In this document: one piece after another, positions 29,595-41,804 of the stretch
Numbering within the stretch: the stretch's first letter is position 1
Layout of the letters: every line of letters starts with the position of its first letter
Assembly: GCA_963971305.1 (NCBI GenBank)
Contig: OZ020308.1
Coordinates: forward strand, 36,795,275 to 36,859,274
Direction: 5' to 3'
Origin: Arcuatula senhousia
Taxonomy: Eukaryota; Mollusca; Bivalvia; Mytilida; Mytilidae
Length of the DNA: 64,000 nucleotides
Notes under the pieces: generated by a model
The model's input: only the letters and a program-made list of their open reading frames with translations
Databases searched by the model: none
Told to the model about the DNA's origin: nothing
Position numbers and translations under genes: made by a program

Positions 29595-31195
29595 TGCGAA
29601 TCTCGATACATTTCCAGTAGTTTTGTTTGTCGCTGAAGGCCCTGTGGCAAGGAATAATACCTTAGCCTCCATCTGTATACTAGGGATTGATCTAATATTT
29701 CATTGTAGCATTCTTTGTGACAACCGCATGGCTCTTGTAAATCTATTTGTATTTGATTCATATCTAATGCCTTGTCTTTACGTGTGGATTTTGTACCTAC
29801 AAAATGTTAATATGATGTATAGTTAGTTGCCTTAATCATCATGTTAAGTAAATATCAAATATCAAAGAAAAACAAGGATACGTAAATAGGTTAACGAAAA
29901 CCAAATGATACATTTTATAATATGTTTTTTTTTCAAAGACAATTAAATTGAACCCATTCACAAAAAGCCTTGACGACATGACGCCTGTCTTTTCGGCGCG
30001 AACCATTTTTCCTATGAACATCCGGCCACCTCTTTTCTCGGGACGAACATCAGGCCAACTTCTTGTGGTTATTACATGCATTCACCCGAAAAACAACTGG
30101 CCGACGGCCTTTTGTTTGACATTACTCACAAATAAATACCCTTCTCACTCTTCTGAAACAACAGGAGCAAATTGAAATTTTGTTACACTTTAATGATTAT
30201 TATTCTCAGGGTTAAGGAGGATAAGAGATACTAGTAGACCCCCTTGTCATATAATGTTTAAGTCCATGTTTTGCTATTGGAAAACTCTAAAAATCGATCG
30301 ACCAGATAAAAAAGGTAGGGGCTATAAGACCCTTTTTTGGCCCCAAAATATCAGGGTCTTTGATTTAAAGGACATATGCTTTATTAGCCATCTTACAATG
30401 ATGCGAATCAAGTATTTGGCCATTACAGCATTGTGAGGTTGGAGTCTTTCTTTTTACACGTCCTTTAAGTATGACTATTTTACAGATATTGAAAAAAAAT
30501 GGTCAAAACATCACATTTTACAATGGTTTTTGCTAAATTTTAATGCCTCCACATGCCTGCACCAAAATAAAACTTGGCAAAAATATGTAAAATGACACAA
30601 TATTTCGACGTGTTAAATATCTTTTTGGTGCAGACATGTGGAGGTATTTAATTTTTTGAAAAACTTGTCTGAAATTTGTAAATTTTGGCTGTTTTTCAGT
30701 TTTTCCTGAAATATGATGTCATTAAACTCGTGATTGTGACGTCATGTCAATGAAGAAATGAGTAATTCAGATTGTTTTAATACAACCATACATAGCATTA
30801 ATATGCTACAATATAAACTTTTTCAGTTCTCAGAATTGACTTTCTCAATAAATTTGGGGCCAAATAAGCACCTTATAGCCCCTATCTCTTTCAAACTAAG
30901 TTTGACTGTACTCGTAAAGCGAAGCACATATGTCCCCTGAAATCCCAAAAATAATTCACTCTCCTTCAATTGGCAGTCTTTGAAAAGCCTGAACCTCAAA
31001 GTGTGTTGATATTAAAAATTTCAATTTTCCGCAAAATGTGGAGGTTAATTTGAAAATTGCAGCTCATGAAAAATTGAATGCAAGCAACTCAGGACCCTCA
31101 CAATACTCTAGAAATGATTATTTTTTTAATTCAGACAATTTTTTTATTTCGACAGAAAGTGGCCATTTTGAAAATGGCGGCTCTAAAAAAATATT
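29595..31195. other. no gene; weak foldback structure
   Basis: AT-rich DNA. Complementary words occur on either side of about 30590 (GCCTCCACATGCCTGCACC near 30545 with GGTGCAGACATGTGGAGG near 30631; GGGGCTATAAG near 30319 with CTTATAGCCCC near 30870). This suggests a decayed inverted-repeat element at about 30300-30900. Confidence 0.45.
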
Positions 31196-31450
31196 GTCCC
31201 GTGCGGGGCCCGGGTGGCGAATAGGCCCGCAGCAGAGCCTAGCTTGTCGTGAGAGGCGACTAAGGGTCTTGGGATTCTGATGTCGGGTCAGTGCTCAGCC
31301 ATGCGCAGAGCGACCAAGTGTGTACCCTAGGTGGCTGAATAGGGTGGCCCTCGTCCGCGGGGGTTGTCAGGTCTATAATACGGAAACCCTGACCGCCGAC
31401 CATAGTGGGCCAACGTGTGTGGAGAGTGCCACGCTTCATGTACGTAAAGG
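31196..31450 (+). repeat. SINE-like element, 5' half
   Basis: Starts GTCCCGTGCGGGGCCCGG like the full copies and stops after CTTCATGTACGTAAA at about 31450. Confidence 0.9.
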
Positions 31451-31540
31451 ATTTTTGTAAAAAAATATCGCTCGCGAAGCGACCGCAATTTACAAAAAGG
31501 TTTTTTGGGGTTCTTAGTTCATTTCAGGCAATGTTCTTTT

Positions 31541-31838
31541 AGTGAGTGAGTGAGTTGGTGTTTTACGCCCGTGCAACGCTATATAGGTTATTAACAGGCG
31601 ATGAACATGAAAAGGATGGTAGAATGAACATGAAATGATGATGATAAATGAAATATTGGGATGGGGTGGGACACAAAGGACAGGTAAATTTTGAAGAACC
31701 ACAGGAAAAGGGGAGAGGTGGGTAGGGGCGGAAAATTTAGTCTATGTGGTGCACTACTTGACGGTCCACAAAGGGGTCTTTTACGTGCACGAAGCGTGGC
31801 ACTCATCACACACGTTTGCCCACTATGGTCGGCGGTTG
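31541..31838 (-). repeat. SINE-like element, 3' half, inverted
   Basis: On the plus strand it begins with GAGT repeats (the inverted ACTC tail) and runs through GTTTTACGCCCGTGCAACG to GGTCGGCGG, then a T-run. It lies 90 bp from the 5' half of another copy in the opposite direction. Confidence 0.9.
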
Positions 31839-32059
31839 GTTTTTTTTTTTCCGAACTTGCAAAATGAAATATAAATGCGTCCGAGGGAAACAGATGTCCA
31901 CACAAAATAGGAAGTGCTCACCCAAACGTCGATTGCATTAAACTGAATCTCCCTACAAAATTTCAATCATTTTCATTTACGACGTACGGACGGATATATA
32001 TATTAATAAGTAAAACCGAATGACCTTTGATGTGTCGTCGCAGGAACATGGAACATGTT

Positions 32060-34656
32060 TCATTTAAGGTTTCCTGTATTCAGAGGGAATATGTATGTAC
32101 CTGCTTTAATCTGGCTTTCCTTCGTTGATATTTCCTCTATAGTCTGATGTGAATCTTCTGGATGTGTACTAGATATAAGGACAAAATTATTTGGTTGAAA
32201 CAAACTTCCAGGTCTAGCATCTAGGCAAACATCTCTTGTCCACATGATAGAAATATTTGATGTTTCGCTATTCGTATAAACTTTAATTGGCTTCACTAAT
32301 GTATGGAATAGAGGCCGAATCGCTTTGTTGCAATTTGGATATATTGAGACAATTTGAATTCCTAGACCATTCGAAAGTGATACAATATTCATCATTCATG
32401 CCAGACCAGCTTCCTTCTCGACAAGTTATCAAAGATTCTGTTCTTATTGCTTCTTCTATTTTTTTTCGTTTGATCATATTTCTCTAGTGCAAAATCTGAT
32501 AACATCATTACCATATTTTGTTCAAAATTTTGATTATTAAGATCTATGAACTAACTAACTAACTAATGTTATTCAGTCTAAAAATCCATTACAGAGGATC
32601 ATCACTGAAAAGGAAACAACATTCTACAATAGACAAAATATCATACAATAACAAAACACACTGAACATATAATATTCATATACCATTATTATAACCTAAC
32701 CAATCCCTCTGACGAATTTCGAGTCTTCATACAGTCTTCCAAGAATGAAAATAATCTGATTAGAACATCAGTTTCAGACGCATTCATTAAATATTTGAAT
32801 TTTTCAATGATATCTAAGTTTCGGAATTCAGATATATCTGCGAACAAATCGCACTCGCAGATGAATTCTATCTTATTAGCATTACATGATTTACAGAGAC
32901 GTTCATTTGACGGAGTTTTGTTGTATCGCCCCCTTTCAATTTCAAGACTATGATTTGAAATTCGCAGTTTAGATAAAAGTTTAATATGTTGCCTTGGTAC
33001 ATTCAGTTGTGTATAGGTTTCAGGTTTATATTCTTTTTTCAGTGTATTATATGTGCGAAGTTTGTTATGATAATCAGAAGAAAGGATGGAAAAGAAGTAT
33101 CTGTTGTATCTTTCTTCAAATTTCTTTCTTAACGCATATACGAGCTTGCCTTCAGACATAGTACCCTTATTATTCCACACATGAATAAATCCCATTGTTT
33201 TGAGCAGTTCAAGAATATGTTTGTTAAATGAACTCGGTTTTGTCAATACATTCCGCTGTTCTAGACGCTAATTTACCGTTATTATCAGCATCTTTGTATA
33301 GATATAGCCAGTATTTTATAGATTGTAATACAACAGAGATGGATATTGGATAACGACCTAATTCGGCCATTGAGGCTATATTAGAAGCATACTTGTTAAC
33401 CCCTAACACGAATTTACAAAACCCGATATGTATTTTTTCCGGGATAAAACCGAAGAATGAATCTTCTAAGGCGTTATTTTTATCGGAAGTGAGTTTTTTG
33501 TCTAAATTCAAAATATATGGTCCCCACAGCTCGCTTCCTTACGTTAGAACTGGTTTCACACACGAGTCAAATAATTTAAACATTAGTTGGGAGTTATTGT
33601 GATGACTCTGGAACTTCCGCTTTATCAGAAACATTACCTTTAGTGCTTTTTCTTCAAATTATCTACAGCGTTAGTAAAGGAGCCCGATGCTCTCATTAAG
33701 AGACCAAGGTATTTGTACTCTTGCGCCGTTTTTATTGGTGTGTTGTCATATGAAAGATTAACATTTTTAAGTAGCTTTCCCGTTTTATTGAAGACTATAA
33801 CTTGGGTTTTTTCGGTATTTACTTTTAAATTCCATTCTTTACAATACAACGCAAGCGTAGAGAGGCAATTTTGCAAACCCTCTTGGGACTGAGACATTAG
33901 AATAATATCATCTGCGTACATAAGACAATTACAAGTGGTGTCGCCTATAGTAATCGGTTCACGGTTAGAACCTAATCGGTGTGGAAAATCATTAAAAAAG
34001 AGATTAAAGAGCAAAAGACTTATAATGCATCCTTGCTTTACGCCTATGTTTGAACAAAACGGATCTGTTAGACCAGATTCGAGTTTGAGTATGTTACATT
34101 TTTGTACATATCCTTTATTAAATTTACTAAATTCCCATTGATACCTTGTATTCGTAACTTCTGAAATAGATAGTCTCTTCTTACAGTATCAAATGCTTTT
34201 TTAAGGTCAACGAAGCAGCAATACAGGCGTTTTTTGCTCTAAACATCTTATGAATTAAAATATTGTTTAGTTGATTCTCTTCACAATAAAGTCTCACATT
34301 TAAAAAGAGGTCAGCAGCAGATATTACTCTTAAGATATGTGATAAAGTTTCGTTTCCAACAAATGCCTTCGAAACAGCATTGTACAAGCAGTTTCTATTT
34401 CCAGAGGTTTTGATGGCACAAGGCTTGCCTAATTCGAAATCTACATCTTCCGGAATTAAGGTCTGAGAAAATTGGTCATGGTCGGTATATTTAAACATGG
34501 AACTTTCCCAACGTGGTGAAATGGGAACTCCCTGTAATGCTCTGATAAAGATCTCCTGAACTGCCTTCGTGTCTTCATTTTAATAGCATTGTAATGATCA
34601 TCCAACATGTTTTCGGATAGCTTCAATAAAAATATTAAAGACGAAGCGTATGTCAC
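32060..34656 (-). pseudogene. OTU-like (vertnin-related) protein fragment, split by a LINE
   Basis: Two minus-strand blocks belong together. The first, 34656 to about 34236, reads SEHYREFPFHHVGKVP, then DFELGKPCAIKTSG, then NCLYNAVSKAFVGNETLSH and LFLNVRLYCEE. The NCLYNA motif with a preceding acidic/Gly segment is the Cys-box of OTU-like proteases. The second, from about 32548 to 32060, reads KIEEAIRTE, LSNGLGIQIVSIYPNCNKAI, then ISIMWTRD and RPGSLFQPNNFVLI, the usual C-terminal half with its histidine position replaced (PNNF for the common PNHF). Between them sits a 1.7 kb LINE. Small frameshifts occur in both blocks. OTU enzymes remove ubiquitin; this animal subtype is common near repeats and its role is unknown to me. 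Family assigned by motif recall only. Confidence 0.6.
32551..34232 (-). mobile_element. LINE (CR1/L2-like), 5'-truncated
   Basis: On the minus strand it enters at reverse transcriptase motif A (CCFVDLKKAFDTV, near 34225). It passes YADD in MYADDIILMSQSQEGLQ (33640-34014), KTQVIVFNKTGK and the thumb (KIHIGFCKFVLGVNK, 33224-33511). It ends with a C-terminal zinc-type cluster ERGRYNKTPSNERLCKSCNA (32689-33246) and stops at 32689. The tail is a run of TTAG on the minus strand (plus 32551-32566). Several frameshifts split it, and endonuclease and RT fingers are absent. No RNase H is seen. Similar layout to 49915-52060, so probably the same clade; the exact clade is not settled. Confidence 0.8.
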
Positions 34657-35377
34657 AAGTGATGGTCATATACTCGTCGTATCATGTGAAAACAAAGCCA
34701 TCTCAACATTAGATATAATAATTGTTTGATATCATGGTATTCGTTTCAACATGAAATATAATTAATTAATTAATTAATGGACTTTTATGACTAGAATGGC
34801 CGTCCTTGTGCCCAATGCAGATACACTAACAAATACCGGTATTAATCCACAGAGGGCACTAAGGGACGGTGCTCAATGACACACTCCAGTCTTTTCCATA
34901 TTTATATATGAGGCTGCAGAACCAGGTGGTCATCCTAGTGCCATATGTACACGAATAAGCAGCAAGTGGTAACACATGTACAGATGGCACAAAGGGACAA
35001 TGCTCAATGACACACACTAGTTCTTGCCATTTATGTTATAAAAAGTAGTTTTGAACCATCACATTCATAGAGTAACCATACGTGGACTCGTACAGGACGT
35101 GGAGTCGTACAATTTTGGTTAATTGTTGCGGACTTCATTTTCATAGGAAAGGTTAATAAAAATATATTTATGTGTAAATGGTACCACATTAATATGTTCT
35201 TTTACAGTTAAAACCATGCTTTGAGCTGAAGAATTTTAACAATACATTGAAAAAATCGGAGTCCAATTTATCAACTTATTTGTTAACTTGACTTTCAAAA
35301 ACGTTTTCTGTTTTCAGCCCCTCTAATTTGAGCCATATTGAGATTTTACCTCGTTTAACCCAAGAGATATATTTTCT
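34657..35377. other. no gene seen
   Basis: Spacer with an ATTA run near 34760 and two related blocks ending GGGACGGTGCTCAATGACACA and GGGACAATGCTCAATGACACA (about 34862 and 34993), a small imperfect direct repeat. Confidence 0.4.
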
Positions 35378-36110
35378 TTATTTTGGTTTTACATATATTA
35401 ATAAGCCGCCAGCTTTGCGTCCTCTCTTTTTTTGTTTTCTTGATTTCACTATAAACGGACAAGAGTAGCCTGGAAAACTGTTGGGATTTTCACTTACCAT
35501 TGTTTCTGATAGACCAATTATATCATATTTACAACTTAAGTTGCATAAAGGGTCATCATCAGCTTTATGGTTAGAAAAAAACATGAGTATTCCAAAAACC
35601 TACATTAATCATTACCAAAAGTAAAAATGAAAACATGTGATAACTAAGGATACATACAACACATAATGAATTATTCTACATTACCAAAAAAATACACGTT
35701 GTGAGACAAAGTATATAATATACATCAAACTTAACACATTCATAGTTAACTAAGGTTTTCATATACTTGATTGTTGCTTGTACAACTGCAACATTTACAT
35801 GTCCAAAATATTAGTTCAAAAGGTACATCAGGTGGTGAATATTGTTTAAAATAGTTTGTTGTCTCTGATGCCCGTGTTGCTCATTTTGTCTCCCATATCC
35901 ATCAGTTTGTCTCCTTTACCATATATTTCGTTGGTAATTTTGTTGATTATACTGTTTTTGACAATGGGATTGTTGGTTGTGATATTTTGGAGCTTGAGAG
36001 CCATGCTGTTGTTTCCTGTAAGGATTGTTCTTAAAGCGGGTTTTGTTTTGTAAAAATTTATTCATACATGTATCTGGACCCAATGCAGAAAACAGCACGG
36101 CTTTGATCAT
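35378..36110 (-). pseudogene. LINE remnant: endonuclease start and Q/N-rich segment
   Basis: Block 35584-35378 (minus) reads YDIIGLSETMVSENPNSFPG and GRKAGGLLIYVKPK, the beginning of a LINE apurinic-type endonuclease. Block 36110-35916 reads NKTRFKNNPYRKQQHGSQA and repeats of Gln/Asn, typical of the end of an ORF1. Between them are stops. Their order on one strand fits ORF1 end followed by ORF2 start of one LINE. It is not joined to the reverse transcriptase at 32551-34232, which was truncated independently. Confidence 0.5.
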
Positions 36111-36933
36111 TTTTAGCCGGGGTAATCGCTAGCGATTAGCCACGGCTATAGCTACGATAGCCTTTCTGTAAGCTTCATATGGTTTTTCCGGCTGTTCACC
36201 AAAAACCTTCCAATTTAAATATATCAATACACGCTTGCAATATAGTTCTTTTCCATATCTGTATTTTATTCGTCGCTTTACTCGCAATTATGTAATAAAA
36301 CGTATTTTTTTAGTTTTCAAATTTTGTACAAGTAAATGTATGTAAGACTGATGCGATAGTAATAATTGATGAATAACGAATACAAAAGCGGATTGATATT
36401 TGGTTTATAGGAGTGTTCGCCGATCTCATTAGTGATGTCATATTCACTAATTTGCATCTCATTAAGTGTCAAACTAGTACAAGAAATAAAACATCGATGG
36501 ACAGGATAATTTACCCAAAGTTCAAATCCTCATATTTGTTTTAGTTGATCAGATAAAATGGTTCTGTAAACGGTTCTTTGAAGAAGAATTTACAATTGAT
36601 TATGAAAATAAGCAATTATAAGGCTTAAAAATAAATTCATTCATTCATTCATATCTTGTAATTTTTCAATTTTTAGAACCACTGAACATATTTATTTTCA
36701 AGATGCACTACAAAAACGATCTTTTTCTAAATTTGGTAGAACCAAAACTGGCAAAAGGATCTGAATAAAGTGTATTTTCTTGTGATATGGACGAACGCAT
36801 ATATATATACAGTATGCCAATCCCCTTTGGCCAAATAAAAAAAAACAACGTGTGTTTCTATTACTTTTTTTTGTGTTGACTCATTGGTTTAACTGAATTG
36901 ATAACTTCTGTACAGCATATTTGCTGCAGCTTA
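36111..36933. other. no gene; (ATTC)n tail
   Basis: Mostly AT-rich. A short ATTC run at 36634-36652 after AAGGCTTAAAAATAA looks like a retroelement 3' tail, so the DNA just upstream may be the end of a short retroelement. Nothing else is supported. Confidence 0.4.
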
Positions 36934-37078
36934 CAGTGGCGGATCCAGAGGGGGGGTCCAGGGGGTCTGGACCCCCCTTTCGTCGGACAATTCTGTGATT
37001 TTCATGCAAAATGTGGGCAAAAATCATCAAATTATAGTTTTGGACCCCCCCTTTTCAGAAATCCTGGAACCGCCACTG
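36934..37078. mobile_element. 145 bp MITE with CAGTGGCGG ends
   Basis: Terminal inverted repeats CAGTGGCGGATCCAG and CTGGAACCGCCACTG (13 of 15 paired), with G- and C-runs inside that also pair. Flanked by GCTTA on both sides (36929-36933 and 37079-37083), a 5 bp target duplication. The CAGTGGCG start is common among hAT- and PIF-like MITEs; the class is not certain. Confidence 0.85.
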
Positions 37079-37618
37079 GCTTATCTGTATATTTGGTAGA
37101 TTTTATTCTGCAGGCCAACAGACAACTTCCTTTATATAGTTTACTCACAACCTTTTTCCGATGAGCAAGCAACATTTAATTCTGTAGGCTAACCAAACAC
37201 ATATTTCAAATTAAATGAGGAATAACCCATTAGAAGTTGTGAAAATTATGTTGAATTGTAAACTTTTGTTGATGTATAAAGCAATTAAAACAAATTAAAA
37301 AGCATAAGATTTCTCTCATTCTATAGTAAAGAATACAAATTAACAAGCTTAAGATTGCTAAAGGTTGCCAATGTTCAACTCGAAACTCAAAATAATATTG
37401 TTATACATACATCTGAGATGAATACAACTTAAGCAAAATCTGTTCTGTAACTCCTGTATAAATTATCACTTTAAAATGACATACAATCCAAAATTTCATC
37501 GAAATTTGTTAAGCAGTACCAGAGCAGTCACACTTACAAAGTATTGCTATAACCTCAAACTTACGTCACGGCGAACATTCCTATTTTGATGCTTCGTTTG
37601 CAGGCGCGCAATCACAAT
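37079..37618. other. no gene seen
   Basis: AT-rich spacer with no recognised structure. Confidence 0.4.
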
Positions 37619-38300
37619 ACATGTACATTGACAAAACTGTTGTACAATGTTTATTACTTATTTTAAAATTCTCTTTTATTTATTGAATTCTTATTAAATT
37701 CTGTCGACTATTTTAAATGTGCCAATGGTTTCATCACATTGCAACAGGGGGTCAAAAAGGGGACTTCCGCCTTAAATAGACTTTTTTATTTGAGTTCCGA
37801 TTTGCAATATCTTTTTTTTTCATTGGAATCCTTGTGAAATTCCCTGCCTACTTTTTTACAATCAGATTTGAAATATTTCTTACCGTTTTGAGAAATAAGG
37901 GTTGAAGGGGCATAAGCCCATGTTTTAGAGTTTGTTGAGGCAAATAGTTTTACACAACAAATTAAGTTGTAGTGGGCCAGCCAATTGTTATGAAGCTTTT
38001 ATAGTATATCCACTGAAGGAAGAACGGTGTTGTATTTGGGGTTTGTGGCCAAAAAGGGCTAAAATGGGCGTATTTACAAAACGACTGTAGAATTATTATT
38101 ATTCATTCAATTTTGAAATTTTTGTTCATTGAATTCCTCGTTATATTCTGTCAACGGTGTTCATATATATATATTGCACTGTATTGCTACAGGGAACCAA
38201 AGACCGGCCACGCCCATAAAATCAAATTTTTAGTTTGGTTAAATTTTCAACATCTTATTTTCCTTGTGAAAATCATTTTTACACAAAAAGTAGCTTCTAA
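37619..38300 (+). repeat. element T, partial third copy
   Basis: Shares with 11161-11540 the blocks TTGACAAAACTGTTGTA, ATTGAATTC.TTATTAAATTCTGTC, CATTGGAATCCTTGTGAAA and GGGCCAGCCAATTGTT, in the same orientation. It is diverged, lacks the hairpin end and partly repeats its own first block near 38090-38150. Confidence 0.65.
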
Positions 38301-38327
38301 TTTTATTTTTTGCTACACAAAAACAAT

Positions 38328-39280
38328 TTAAAATCTGTATATTACCCCGGCTACCAGTACTTTCAGTACTTTGATTACTACATGTAGTTGTGCAGTGCCA
38401 ATTTTGCTAAAATGAACACCACCCCTTTGATAAAGAAAGGTAGCTTTACTGTTCATTAGAGACGTATAAGCCAAAAATTTTAAATTCTCAGAGTTTCTAC
38501 AAAAATCTCTTATAGCTGTATTCATTTTTTCAGCACTTTTGTTAAATTCAACATGACCAATTCTCTCAAAGCATTGAAAAATATGGATATTATAGTTTTT
38601 CAATTTTGACAAATAACTAAGTAGACAAATCATAATTTCAATACATTCATTGATAGGTTTGTTTGAAATATCATTGTTTCCTACACCTATAAATAGATGT
38701 TTAGGGGTCTCATGATTCTTAATTAATTCTTTTGCACCATCTATGTTTTTTTTTGCTCGGTCCAAGAACTGTGACATTTACATCTTTTGATGGATAAACT
38801 CTCTTTGAATCGATCCATTTTCCATGAGAATCCATCACTATTTCTATTTCGTGACTTTTCAATTTGGGTCGAGCTTTTTCACTGAGTGCTTCAAATCTGT
38901 TTGAAATCGGGACGTTAAACACCGGTTCTTCTGATGGCGATTCTGATGCAGGCTGTACCTGAGGCTTCGGCAATTCTGAACGCTGTACCTGATGTTTAGG
39001 CGATTCTGATGCAGGCTGTACCTGAGGCGTAGGCGATTCTGATATAAGCTGTTCCTTATGCTTAACTAATGTTTTCTCATGCTGAGTTGGCGGGTTGTTT
39101 TTTCACAGCTTCAGCATAGACAATTTATTTCTTAGAGATTCGTTATCTTGTTGAACTTGTAAGTTTTCAATTGTGATTGTCTCCTTTTCATTAAGAAGGT
39201 CTTTTAATTAAGTTTCAAGGTCAATTCTTGTTAAAAGTAATTGTTCAAAGGTCTTTGTTGTTTCCTCTAACGACTTCATT
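38328..39280 (-). pseudogene. LINE ORF1-like protein with SGNH hydrolase domain
   Basis: On the minus strand from about 39280: a coiled-coil start (MKSLEETTKTFEQLLLTRI, then NEKETITIENLQVQQDNESL). Next come repeated units of the type PQVQPASESP (three to four), NRFEALSEKARP, and an SGNH/GDSL-type hydrolase core with IEIVMDSHGKWID (block I position), LFIGVGNNDISN (block III, GxND) and GGVHFSKIG (block V, catalytic His). Two in-frame stops lie in the coiled coil (near 39205 and 39110), and an A-run frameshift near 38750 separates the frames ending 38719 and 38777. An esterase domain of this type in ORF1 is known in CR1/L2 LINEs, where it may act on lipids. The upstream end abuts another repeat, so the 5' end is lost. 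Confidence 0.65.
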
Positions 39281-40380
39281 TTTAGCTCACCTGGCCACAG
39301 GCCATGTGAGCTTATGTCATCACTATGCGTCCGTCGTAGTCCGTCGTCGTCCGTTAACAATTTTATAAATCTTCTCTGAAACCACTGAACCAATTTAACT
39401 GAAACTTTGCAGGAATGATATATGACACATGTTTGCAACAAACGATCCTCATTTTAATATGATTCGATAAAAACATGGCTGCTGTTACTAAAAACAGAAC
39501 AGGGTGAAATCACTTAAAATGGCTTATAACTCAGCAACCATAACAGATGGAAAAAATCTGAAGGATTTTAGGCTCTTCAGAATCAAAAGCTCTACCAAAG
39601 TGTCCATTGGGTCGAAGTTGTCAGATGACCATTGATAGGGGTTATAGCCCTTTAAAGGCCAAAAAATAGCGTTTTTTCATGTTTTAGCTTTATAGAATGA
39701 AAACTATTTAAATGTTCAGCACATTTAGCTTTACAAAAGTCTCCTTAAGGTCGAAGTAATCAGATGACCCCTTATAGGGGTTACAGCCCCTTAAAGACAA
39801 AACAGTGTTTTAGCCTACATAATGGAAACTATTGCAGATAAAGAAAAGTTGTTGCTTACTTAAATGTACAGCTCATTTAGCTCTACAAAAGTCTTCATAG
39901 GGTCAAAGTTGTCAGATGAATTTTTATAGGGGTTACAGTCCCTTAAAGGCAAAAATAGTGTTTTTGGCCTTCAGAATGAAAACTATTGCAGATAGAGAAA
40001 AGCTGTTGCTTGCTTAAATGTTCAGCTTATTTAGCTGTACAAGTCTCCATAAGGTCGAATTGGTCAGATGATCTTTTATAGGGGTTACAGCCCCTTTAAG
40101 GCGAAAAAAAGTGTTTTTGGCCTATAGAATGAAAACTATTGCAGATAGAGAAAAGCTGTTGCTTGGTTAAATGTTCAGCTTATTTAGCTCTACAAAAGTC
40201 TCCAAAGGTCGAAGTAGTCAGATAATACCTTATAGGGGTTACAGCCCCTTAAAGGTGAAAAATAGCGTGTTTATATGTTTTTGGCCTGTAGAATGAAAAC
40301 TATTGCAGATAGAGTAAAGCTGGAAGTGGAAGTTGTCAGATAACCCCTTTTAGGGTTTTATAAAGAAGATTTTTTTTAAA
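39281..40380 (-). repeat. AGCTCACCTG element, copy in inverse orientation
   Basis: Begins TTTTTAGCTCACCTGGCC followed by GGCCATGTGAGCT, a terminal palindrome. A CGTCCGTCGT-type run follows, then four to five degenerate units of about 160 bp (GAATGAAAACTATTGCAGATA, GTCAGATGA, TATAGGGGTTACAGCCCC). These are the reverse complement of the array at 44679-45834. The far end of the element is missing. Confidence 0.8.
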
Positions 40381-40833
40381 TATCAATTAATTATTGAATA
40401 TAAGTTTATTACTTTCTTTTCAGAATGCTGCAAAAAAATGACACGCTCTTTGAATGTAAATAAAAATAGAAAGTATATGCAGTTGAAATAGTTTAAGCAG
40501 GTAAATAAAGTCCGAGGATGGAAGCCTCTCATTTCAACCCATGAATTCTGTTCACAGTTCTCATTGTAGATGTGTGCATACATTTTTAAGGTCTTGTCCT
40601 GCACATAAGTTATCATATAGTTTGCAGTCCACATTTTGACGTTATGATGATTGCAGATAAATGTGTTTGTTGTTCGAAGTTTTAATGTCTTATCAGATTG
40701 GACCTTTATGTGCAAACTTTGTGAAGGTTTTTGACATTCAGATATGACCAGATATAACCTGTATGCCAAGTTAATTAGAAAAGTAGTACACTTTAAACTG
40801 CCTAAAGTTAACATAGGTCCTCCTTTTAGATTA
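40381..40833. other. no recognised gene
   Basis: The minus strand is open for 151 codons (40838-40383), but the translation matches nothing I know and is full of residues typical of AT-rich chance frames. No other structure is seen. Confidence 0.35.
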
Positions 40834-41237
40834 CCCACAGCAGAGCCTAGCTTGTCGTAAGAAGCGACTAAGGGTCTTGAGATTCTGACGTCGGGTCAGT
40901 GCTCAGCCCACAGAGCGACCAAGTGTGTACCCTAGATGACTGAATGGGTTGGCCCTCCTTTGATATTACCCGCAGCAGAACCTAGCTTGTCGTATGAAGC
41001 GACTAAGGGTCTTGGGATTCTGACGTCGGGTCAGTGGTCAGCCCACAGAGCGACCAAGTGTGCAACCTAGATGGCTGAATGGGGTGGCCCTCGTCCGCGG
41101 AGATTGTCAGGTCTATAATACGGAAACCCTGACCGCTGACCATAGTGCACCAACGTGTGTGGAGAGTGCCACGCTTCATGCACGTAAAAGATCCATTTGG
41201 ACCGCCAAGCAGTGCACCACATAGGCTACATTTTCCA
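40834..41237 (+). repeat. two partial SINE-like copies in tandem
   Basis: Copy one (40834-40957) and copy two (40969-41237) both start inside the family head at CCCRCAGCAGA. Both follow a short CTCCTTT.GATATTACC-like sequence, which suggests a local duplication. The second stops at CATAGGCTACATTTTCC; neither has a tail. Confidence 0.85.
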
Positions 41238-41804
41238 GAACGTAAGTCTACAGTTAACTGTAATTAGCAAACTTGGTCCAAAGACTGCTTTTTTTGAGCG
41301 CTCCATTACTAAACTTAAGTCTACATTCAACCTATAGTTAACTCTAACGTAAGGGCGACCCAAAGTTAACCGCACTGGTGCTTAGAACGACCTTAGGTTA
41401 ACTTTACTTTAGAGCAACTTAAAATTAACTCCGCTCAGATTTTATTTATCCTTTGATTTGATTGCAATAATCATGATAAAACTATATTTATTTTTATTAA
41501 TTACTTTCTTTTCATTTAATAATAATTTTGCTCCTCATCCTTTTATAGAATTTTCATTTGTTGAAAAATAACTACATTGTATTTATTTTAAAGATATAAA
41601 TTCAGATTAATTTTATAAAAATGAGTCAAAGACAGAAATGGCCGGATTTCGCTAAACAGGAAGTAGACAAGCGACAGACCTGAAATCGAATCCCACGTTA
41701 TGTTACACCACCCTGATGCTGTATACCAAATATCAAGTGGCTGTGATAAGTAGTTGCTGAGAAAACAATAACGAAAATTTCTTCTTAATTTTATACAGGT
41801 TATT
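41238..41804. other. no gene; TTAAC-rich stretch
   Basis: At 41240-41440 the words TAGTTAACT, GGTTAACT and AAGTCTAC recur in both directions, which may be a decayed small inverted-repeat element. The rest is plain. Confidence 0.35.

Noticed and set aside
40383..40838. 151-codon minus-strand protein
   Set aside because: No recognisable motif, no neighbouring coding signal, AT-rich composition; a chance frame cannot be excluded.
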